From Gemmataceae bacterium (GTDB lineage Bacteria > Planctomycetota > Planctomycetia > Gemmatales > Gemmataceae): DNA of 37,478 bases. Shown piece after piece: positions 31,992 to 37,478 of this stretch. The notes under the pieces were generated by a model, which saw only the letters and a program-made list of their open reading frames with translations, was not told the DNA's origin and did not search any database. Numbering within the stretch: position 1 is the stretch's first letter; each line of letters opens with the position of its first letter. The position numbers and the translations under genes are program-made. The DNA is taken from the NCBI GenBank assembly GCA_009692065.1, contig SHZY01000050.1, positions 1 through 37,478 on the forward strand, read 5' to 3'.

Positions 31992-33911
31992 TTACACTTC
32001 CGGCCCGGATGAGCGCACCCGATTCTCAAACATCACCAACGCGATCTTCCAGCACGCGAAGGCGGCGGCGGCGAACAGCGGGAGCATTACCGCGACGAAC
32101 AGGAGATTGCCCTTGTGTCCATCGTCGATATGCGCTGTTAACCCCTTCTGCAACGAGAACGCAAAAACCTCGACCCAGGGCCGATAGCTGACAGGGGGCT
32201 CAATGAACGTGCAGCCGAAGAGGCCGATCAACGTGATGACCATGACCAGCGTCGCCCGCAGCACCGTCTGCAACACTACCGACAGCAGCAAGCCAAAGGT
32301 TGCCACGAACAGGATCATCGGCCACGGCGTCAAGGAGAGTAGCACGGCGCTGAGCGGATGGTAGGCGCCAATCAGCGTGCCGAGGACGATATCGCCCGCG
32401 AGCAGCAGCAGCCAGGGCCAGCCGTGCCAGAGAACGCCGGCCAGCTTGGCGAAGAGGATCTCGCTGCGTTCGATCGGCAACAAGAGGAGCGGTTCGAGCG
32501 TCTGCTGCTGCCGTTCGCGCGCCACCGTGACGGCAGCGCGATAGCCGACGCCCAGGATGTAACAGATCAGGAACACGTAATAGAAGAACCGCATCACCGC
32601 ATGCCACATCTGTTGCGCGTGTGGATCGCCGATCGACGCGACGGCCCCGAAGAGAATCACCATGGCCCCCAGCACGACGAATGGCAGCGCCGGCACAAAA
32701 ACGAGCGGCGAAAGGAGCCACGACGGTCCACCGAGATAGCGATCCTTCCACAGCAGTGGTTGGTCGGAGACCGGCGGCAGCGAATACAGGCGTGCAAGGA
32801 CCTCGGGCGAAGCCTGCACCCAGGGGGGCTTCGTCGGCTTTGCCACGATGATGGGCAGCGGCGCCGGCTCCTCCTGAATCGCAGTGGACAGCGTCGGCTC
32901 CTTCACCGCGCTGAACGACCCGGATGCGTCCGCGACCGGCCGCGGGGCCGACGCCCGAATGACCTGATCGAGCGCCGGCATGTCGCTCTCCCGCAACTTC
33001 ACCACCGCCAGGAACAGGCACATCGCCGTCACCACCAGATGCACGACGGTCAAAATGCCGAGGTCTTGCACCGTGAGGACGCGCTCGCCGGCTTGGCGGG
33101 CGTCCTGCAACACCAGCGGGAAGCCGCGCATCGCGGACGCAAAGCACAGGCTGATCGGCATCACGATCGCGTACGACGACAGCACGGCGGCGGACACCGT
33201 CTTGCAGAACGCCGAGATCAACAGGCAGAAGCTGCCGATCGACAGGATGTTGAGCAGCGTATTGAGCAGATTGCCGGCGATGAGGAGCAAATCGATGCCG
33301 CCCCAGAGCTGGATCAGGCTCAAGATCGGGAAGCCCGCGATGACGAAGCCGAACAGGTGGATGATGCGCGACGTCAGCTTACCGAGGACGATCTCCGTGT
33401 CGCTGAGCTGGGTCGTGAACAGCAATTCCAGCGTACGGCGTTCCTTCTCCTCGGCAATCGCACTGGCGAGATACGCGGGGATGAGGACGATGACGGCGAG
33501 GTTCTGGACCAGAAAGAGGGTGAAGGTGAAACGATCCGAGACGCGCGCGAAGTCGTTCGGGGTCCAGGCCCGCGCCACGGGTGTGTCATCGAAAACGTAA
33601 AGAAAGCCCCCCAGCATGGCGAGAATGTAAGCGATGCGCAGAATCGTGGAGCGCCCGCGGCGGGCGAGGCGGACAACATCGTAATAGAAGTGCGGACCCA
33701 ACAGCCGCCAGCCGCCGTGGCGAAAGACGACGACGTTGAGCGCCACAAACGCCGCCAGCGCAAAGCCCCCCGCGACCGGACCGCCGTCGCGCCCGACGAT
33801 GAAGAGGATTACGAAGGGCGCGAGCGCCAAGAGAGCGATGAAAGCACGCTCGGTCCACGACCAACCGGCCAGCCAGCCGATCGAGAGCCAGAAGCGAGGC
33901 GATTTTGCCAT
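31992..33911 (-). CDS. ABC-2 type transporter permease (two fused membrane halves)
   Basis: 639 residues with about twelve hydrophobic helices in two sets, about 1-315 and 405-630, joined by a soluble linker (about 320-400) rich in Pro and Ala. The first half has SAIAEEKERRTLELLFTTQL followed by SDTEIVLGK, the cytoplasmic coupling helix of ABC-2 permeases; the second half has VARERQQQTLEPLLLLPIER followed by SEI, the same motif again. It is thus a fused pair of half-permeases. No ATPase gene is adjacent, so the partner must be encoded elsewhere; the MlaF ATPase nearby belongs to another system. A dispersed palindrome lies upstream. Confidence 0.85.
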   Translation of the reverse strand: MAKSPRFWLSIGWLAGWSWTERAFIALLALAPFVILFIVGRDGGPVAGGFALAAFVALNVVVFRHGGWRLLGPHFYYDVVRLARRGRSTILRIAYILAMLGGFLYVFDDTPVARAWTPNDFARVSDRFTFTLFLVQNLAVIVLIPAYLASAIAEEKERRTLELLFTTQLSDTEIVLGKLTSRIIHLFGFVIAGFPILSLIQLWGGIDLLLIAGNLLNTLLNILSIGSFCLLISAFCKTVSAAVLSSYAIVMPISLCFASAMRGFPLVLQDARQAGERVLTVQDLGILTVVHLVVTAMCLFLAVVKLRESDMPALDQVIRASAPRPVADASGSFSAVKEPTLSTAIQEEPAPLPIIVAKPTKPPWVQASPEVLARLYSLPPVSDQPLLWKDRYLGGPSWLLSPLVFVPALPFVVLGAMVILFGAVASIGDPHAQQMWHAVMRFFYYVFLICYILGVGYRAAVTVARERQQQTLEPLLLLPIERSEILFAKLAGVLWHGWPWLLLLAGDIVLGTLIGAYHPLSAVLLSLTPWPMILFVATFGLLLSVVLQTVLRATLVMVITLIGLFGCTFIEPPVSYRPWVEVFAFSLQKGLTAHIDDGHKGNLLFVAVMLPLFAAAAFACWKIALVMFENRVRSSGPEV

Positions 33912-33946
33912 CAGGGCTTTTTATCGTTTACCTGTGGACAAACGCC

Positions 33947-34029
33947 AAGCCCCGGGGTGAGGTACTCCGAACCCCTGGGATCACGCCGCGCCACATCCCC
34001 GGGGTTCGGAGTACCTCACCCCGGGGCTT
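33947..34029. repeat. Palindromic repeat, GGTACTCCGAA family, copy 3
   Basis: Perfect 29-bp arms (33947-33975 and 34001-34029) around a 25-bp centre. It is the best-preserved copy of the family at 5137 and 10757 and lies between mlaD and the permease gene. Confidence 0.9.
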
Positions 34030-34040
34030 CCTGGAAGACC

Positions 34041-35324
34041 TTACGGATAGGTGCGATACGGAAATGGGCTTTCCTTCAAGCCGCTCGAAGGCCGCAGGGC
34101 GCCGCCGATGCCGATCAGCTCGGGATGGCGCGCCAGCTTGTCGGCGAAGATCTCGACGTCGCGCAGGATGCGGTCGAGGCGAGGCAGAATCTTGGTCGCC
34201 ATGAGAGCGGAATCGTTGAGGTTGTTGTAGATCGACGGATCGCCGAGCAGCTTCTGCACCGTGCCTTCACTACGAGCGAAGATCTGCATCAGTTCGCGCA
34301 CGTCCTTCATCGTCCGGTTCAGACTCTCGGCACTTTCATCCACGTTTTTGAGTATCGACGGCCCGCGGTCGCCGAGCGGTTTCAGCGCTTTCTGCAAATC
34401 CGCGATCGCCTCGTCGGCGCGTTTGAGCGATTCGTTGACTTGCTTGACCGTGATCCGGCTCTCGCGAATCAATTCGCTCGTATCCTTGAGCGCGTCGCGC
34501 ACGTATTTCTGATTCTCGTCGCCCAATAGATTGTTGATGCGTTTGAGGGCTTCCTCCATGCGGTCGATCGACTTGGCGATCTTGTCCTCGTTGGTGCGCA
34601 AGAGGACGTCGGCCCGTTCGCCGACCTTGCCCCAGTAGCGAGCGGTGAGCTGGATTTCGTCGTTGGTCTTCTTGAGATCGGGAATGATGTCGCGAGTGCT
34701 CTTGGCGAGTAGTCGAATTTCCTCGCTGGTCTTTTGCAGGTCGGGACCGAGATTGCGCGCCATCTTGCCGACCTCGCCGAAATCCTTGAGCGTATTCTCG
34801 GCAACGGGGCCGAGCTTGTTGATGGCCTGGAAGGTCTTGCGGATCTCGATGAGCGCTTCCTCCAGGGGTACGGCGAGGTCGGCGGCCTTTTGCACCAGGG
34901 ACCCGGGATCGGCGGGATTGATGCCCTGGAATTCGGCCCCGGGCTCGACGCGCGTGGTATCGACCAGCTTGGGGTCGTCGGGCGGTATGAAGACGACCGT
35001 TGCTTCGCCGCCGAGCAGGCTTTGCGTCAGCGTGGCGCGGTCGCCTTTGCGCAGGAAGTACTGATCGCCGATGCCGATCTCGATGGTCACTTTGCCGGTG
35101 TTGTTGTTGAGTTTTACGGAGCGGACTTCGCCGATGCGCACGCCGGAGCGCCGCACCGGAGTGCCGGGGGAGACTCCCTGAGCGTTGTTGAAGACAATCG
35201 TGAAGCTCTCGGTACGCCTGAAATAGTTGGGGAAACCGCCGAATAGGATGGTGAGCACCGCCAGAAGGATCAGCGACGCCAGCACAAAGATGCCGAAGCG
35301 GAAACGGATGGCTTGTTCGTTCAT
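34041..35324 (-). CDS. MlaD/MCE domain lipid-binding protein
   Basis: 427 residues. One N-terminal membrane helix (about 11-30, GIFVLASLILLAVLTILFGG) is followed by the MCE domain at about 38-115 (FTIVFNNAQGVSPGTPVRRS followed by GVRIGEV). The long C-terminal part (150-427) is helical with coiled-coil character, as in MCE proteins that span the periplasm, and much longer than the E. coli MlaD (183 residues). It carries phospholipids between membranes with the MlaE permease and MlaF ATPase. It is the last gene of the mlaE-mlaF-mlaD operon, 147 bp downstream of mlaF, and an inverted repeat lies in that gap. Confidence 0.9.
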   Translation of the reverse strand: MNEQAIRFRFGIFVLASLILLAVLTILFGGFPNYFRRTESFTIVFNNAQGVSPGTPVRRSGVRIGEVRSVKLNNNTGKVTIEIGIGDQYFLRKGDRATLTQSLLGGEATVVFIPPDDPKLVDTTRVEPGAEFQGINPADPGSLVQKAADLAVPLEEALIEIRKTFQAINKLGPVAENTLKDFGEVGKMARNLGPDLQKTSEEIRLLAKSTRDIIPDLKKTNDEIQLTARYWGKVGERADVLLRTNEDKIAKSIDRMEEALKRINNLLGDENQKYVRDALKDTSELIRESRITVKQVNESLKRADEAIADLQKALKPLGDRGPSILKNVDESAESLNRTMKDVRELMQIFARSEGTVQKLLGDPSIYNNLNDSALMATKILPRLDRILRDVEIFADKLARHPELIGIGGALRPSSGLKESPFPYRTYP

Positions 35325-35347
35325 GCGTGCAACCTCAAAGCAGAATC

Positions 35348-35463
35348 ATCCACGAAGGGCCACTAAGGGCACGAAGGGAAAAGCGGCCGCCGAGGCGCGG
35401 CGATTCGATCATTTACGAGACGACTCTTTAGCACCTTCGTGCCCTTCGTGGCCATTCGTGGAT
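35348..35463. repeat. Inverted repeat element between mlaF and mlaD
   Basis: Arms 35348-35377 and 35434-35463 match at 28 of 30 positions (CCACGAAGGGCCACTAAGG type) around a 56-bp centre. It separates mlaF from mlaD within the operon, so it could alter the mlaD mRNA level. From memory, CCACGAAGG repeats are widespread in environmental bacterial genomes. Confidence 0.8.
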
Positions 35464-35471
35464 GCTTTTTT

Positions 35472-36278
35472 CTATCGCGTGCCGGCCAGTTCCTGGAGCC
35501 GTTCGCGGGCTTCGCCCTCGATGAACTGATGCACGCGAGGGTCCTTCGATTGCTTCAATTCGCTGGGCGGGCCGTCGTAGAGTATCTGGTTCTCGCCCGG
35601 CTTCAAGCGTGCCAACGGATACAGCATCACGACGCGGTCGGCGACCTTGTAGACCGACTTCATCTCATGGGTGACGACGATGCTGGTCACCGGATGCCGC
35701 TGGCGCACCTGAATGATCAGCTCGTTGATGACGTCGGTCATGATCGGGTCGAGTCCCGTGGTCGGCTCGTCGTACAGCATGACCTCGGGCTCCAGGGCGA
35801 GCGCGCGGGCCAGGCCGACACGCTTCTTCATGCCGCCGGAGAGTTCCGCGGGCTTCTTCGCTTCCGCCTCCGCCGGCAGGCCGACCTCCTGCAAGCGCTG
35901 GCGGACGACCTCGCGCACTTGCGCCTCGCTCAGGCGGCGCTGCTCGCGCAAGCCAAAGGCGACGTTGTCGTACACGGTCATGCTGTCGAAAAGGGCGGCG
36001 CTCTGAAACAAGAAGCCAAAGCGCAGCCGCTGCTGCGTCAGTTCGCGATCGTCGAGGTCGGCGAGGACCTTGCCGTCGAAGGTGACGGCCCCCGAGGTCG
36101 GACGCAAGAGGGCGATCATCAACTTCAAGAGCACCGTCTTGCCGCAGCCGGATTCGCCGATCACCAGCACCGTTTGCCCGCGCGTGATGTCGAGGTTGAT
36201 GTCATCGAGAACGCGCTGCTGCTGGAACTCCATGCCGAGCTTTTGGAAGGCGATCAGGGGCGTGGTGTTCGTTGACAT
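35472..36278 (-). CDS. MlaF-type lipid transport ABC ATPase
   Basis: 268 residues. Walker A is GESGCGKT (41-48), the signature is LSGGM (146-150), Walker B with the catalytic Glu is VMLYDE (166-171) and the switch His is H204 (VVTHEMKS). QSAALFDSMTVYDNVAFGLR is typical of the Mla/Ttg2A branch. It powers the MlaE permease for lipid transport at the inner membrane. It starts 20 bp before the mlaE stop in the operon order mlaE-mlaF-mlaD. A short AGCCGC-type palindrome covers its upstream region, so no clear ribosome binding site remains. Confidence 0.93.
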   Translation of the reverse strand: MSTNTTPLIAFQKLGMEFQQQRVLDDINLDITRGQTVLVIGESGCGKTVLLKLMIALLRPTSGAVTFDGKVLADLDDRELTQQRLRFGFLFQSAALFDSMTVYDNVAFGLREQRRLSEAQVREVVRQRLQEVGLPAEAEAKKPAELSGGMKKRVGLARALALEPEVMLYDEPTTGLDPIMTDVINELIIQVRQRHPVTSIVVTHEMKSVYKVADRVVMLYPLARLKPGENQILYDGPPSELKQSKDPRVHQFIEGEARERLQELAGTR

Positions 36279-36280
36279 TT

Positions 36281-36298
36281 GCTACGCCGCAAGCGGCT
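36281..36298. repeat. Short palindrome (GCCGC-AA-GCGGC)
   Basis: A 5-bp stem with a 2-base loop in the space between mlaE and mlaF. The same core appears at 30455-30468 at the end of xdhC. It probably belongs to a short dispersed repeat family. Confidence 0.5.
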
Positions 36299-37137
36299 CA
36301 AAAGAACGTGCGCCCTGCCCCCTGGAGGATGAAGCGGTCGTACGCCGTGATCAGGAAGATCGCCAGGAAGAAATCGAGGATCAGGATCGCCACGAACGAC
36401 GCGACGAACGCCTCGGTCGCCGAACGGCCGACGCCTTCCGCGCCTGGCTGGCTGTTCAGCCCGCGATGGCACGCAATGAGCGCGATCGCGCAGCCAAAGA
36501 AGAACGCCTTGATCATCCCCATCGAGACGTCCCACATGCTCACATAGTACTCGCTGTGCGCCCAGTAGTAATGGGCCTCGACGCCGAACAGGCGCGTGCA
36601 GATGAACGCGCCCCCCATGATCCCCATGAAGTCGGCCATCACCGTGAGCAACGGAATCAAGAGAGCGCACGCCAGCAGACGTGGGACAACGAGATAATGG
36701 AGCGGATGAGCCCCCAGGCAAGAGAGGGCATCCACTTGCTCGGTGACGCGCATCGTCGCCAACTCCGCGGCCATGGCGCTGCCGATGCGGCCGGCGAGCA
36801 TGGTGGCGGCCAGCACCGGCCCGAGTTCGCGCACCACGGTGATGTTGATCATCGAGCCGATGCGTGTCGCCATGCCCATCTTGTTGAACTGGTTGTACAT
36901 CTGCACGGCCATCACCATGCCGATGAACATGCCGGTGATGGCGACGACGGGCACGGAGCGAACGCCGACGAGGTAAAAGCTCGGCATGAGGGTGCCGGGT
37001 GCGGGACGACGGCGGATCATCCAGCCGAGCGTTTGGCAGCAGAAGATCGAGAATTCGCCCAGCAGCGTGACGGTGTGGTACGCGATGCCACCGATGGCTG
37101 AAATGGGACCGGGTATGCTGGGCCCTGCCGTGGCCAT
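36298..37137 (-). CDS. MlaE family lipid transport permease
   Basis: 279 residues from the ATG at 37137, which has GGAGG upstream; the longer open frame to 37317 is rejected. Membrane helices carry the family motifs VVAITGMFIGMVMAVQMYNQ, NITVVRELGPVLAATMLAGR and GSAMAAELATMRVTEQVDAL. These match MlaE/YrbE (ABC-type phospholipid transport permease). It forms the membrane channel part of the MlaFED complex, here with MlaF and MlaD encoded downstream. mlaB and mlaC are not in the window. The 198 bp upstream to the IS end at 37336 should contain its promoter. Confidence 0.92.
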   Translation of the reverse strand: MATAGPSIPGPISAIGGIAYHTVTLLGEFSIFCCQTLGWMIRRRPAPGTLMPSFYLVGVRSVPVVAITGMFIGMVMAVQMYNQFNKMGMATRIGSMINITVVRELGPVLAATMLAGRIGSAMAAELATMRVTEQVDALSCLGAHPLHYLVVPRLLACALLIPLLTVMADFMGIMGGAFICTRLFGVEAHYYWAHSEYYVSMWDVSMGMIKAFFFGCAIALIACHRGLNSQPGAEGVGRSATEAFVASFVAILILDFFLAIFLITAYDRFILQGAGRTFF

Positions 37138-37335
37138 GGAATCCTCCGTCCTGGGTGCAAGCCGACCCCGCACGAAAACACTGCCTAATCGACATCGGCA
37201 CGACGCAGCGCCGAGGTTGCTGGATTTCGGTCGCTGCGGCCAGCGGACGGCTGGGCGCCATGGAATAAAGCGCGAATTCGGCATGTTTGGCCGCTCCCCT
37301 TGGGCGAGCGCTGACACCGGCGGCCGAGTAGCTAA
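37138..37335. other. Region between mlaE and the IS end
   Basis: 198 bp with no supported gene. It must contain the mla operon promoter; no clear box was found. The IS end begins directly after TAA at 37333-37335. Confidence 0.55.
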
Positions 37336-37366
37336 GGGGCCGTCCGTTAATTAGTGTTACAACTTC
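37336..37366. repeat. IS terminal inverted repeat (left)
   Basis: Pairs with 115-145 at 27 of 31 positions, with the inner 17 bases identical. Confidence 0.8.
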
Positions 37367-37390
37367 GCAGATGTTTCATACACCTGCTCC

Positions 37391-37478
37391 ATGCGACGCG
37401 CAAGCATGGAGGCTGCGATACGCCAACGGTTCGAAGGTCTGGCTTCGTCGTTGGATGAGCGCCAAAGACGATTGTGGG
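37391..37478 (+). CDS. ISAzo13 family transposase, N-terminal fragment (cut by window edge)
   Basis: From the ATG at 37391 the frame reads RRASMEAAIRQRFEGLASSL followed by DERQRRLW and runs out of the window. The RF-L--LDERQRRLWA pattern is the start of ISAzo13-type transposases as I recall them; an ATG at 37406 is an alternative start. Together with the C-terminal fragment at 3-116 it shows that the same transposase type bounds both ends. Confidence 0.75.
   Translation, partial: MRRASMEAAIRQRFEGLASSLDERQRRLW

Larger units (their letters stand above)
37336..37478 (+). mobile_element. Left end of an ISAzo13-type insertion sequence (cut by window edge)
   Basis: The 31-bp inverted repeat at 37336-37366 (GGGGCCGTCCGTTAATTAG and on) is the reverse complement of 115-145 with four mismatches. 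A transposase start follows at 37391. The IS continues beyond the window. Its orientation is the same as that of the copy at 1-145, so the interval between them is framed by direct copies of the same element. Confidence 0.8.

Noticed and set aside
1..37478. A composite transposon carrying the whole window as cargo
   Set aside because: The cargo is mostly housekeeping genes such as argC, folD, polX and mla, which are unlikely passengers; a contig break at repeated IS copies explains the ends better.

Overview
The window looks like a chromosomal piece of a GC-rich planctomycete, probably of the Gemmata group. Four genes point that way: a secreted cysteine-rich YTV-repeat protein (20579-22621), a caspase-fold protein with an N-terminal zinc ribbon (23409-25754), a broken planctomycete-type exosortase next to glycosyltransferase remnants (28030-29406), and very abundant intergenic palindromic repeats. 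The assignment is inferred from gene families; no rRNA or tRNA gene was seen.

Layout. The window opens with the last ~145 bp of an ISAzo13-type insertion sequence and closes with the first ~143 bp of a similarly oriented copy, so it is bounded by the same kind of IS on both sides. 167-5031 (minus strand) is an ECF sigma / anti-sigma operon followed by a secreted, strongly basic low-complexity protein and a membrane-anchored protein. The sigma gene and the basic-protein gene share a promoter-like motif, which suggests autoregulation. 5245-12127 carries metabolic and DNA genes: a class I aminotransferase, a TPR-like membrane protein, PolX DNA polymerase with PHP domain, argC and an amidase. 12194-12794 is a mosaic of broken glycosyltransferase genes. 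12853-18088 (minus) carries an exported methyltransferase, an APC permease, an AI-2E family transporter, folD and a sirtuin. 18107-20224 holds three tandem paralogous four-helix membrane proteins that end in the same short tail, an unrecognised family. 20579-22621 is the YTV cell-envelope protein. 22980-27997 carries a VanZ-like protein, the caspase-like protein (catalytic Cys replaced by Phe), an ACT-domain protein and an M20 peptidase. 28030-29406 is a second decayed exopolysaccharide/exosortase piece. 29600-31636 has a nucleoside phosphorylase-like protein and an XdhC-family protein. 31992-37137 (minus) has an ABC-2 type permease and an MlaE-MlaF-MlaD lipid transport operon.

How it fits together. 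Much of the window serves the cell envelope: the YTV protein, the Mla system, the ECF-controlled secreted protein, the tandem membrane proteins and the remnants of a polysaccharide/exosortase locus. The two decayed pieces, 16 kb apart, suggest loss of such a locus. At least a dozen palindromic repeats of several families sit between genes, and three copies of a CTCTCCC-type palindrome occur, one of them inserted in frame into xdhC.
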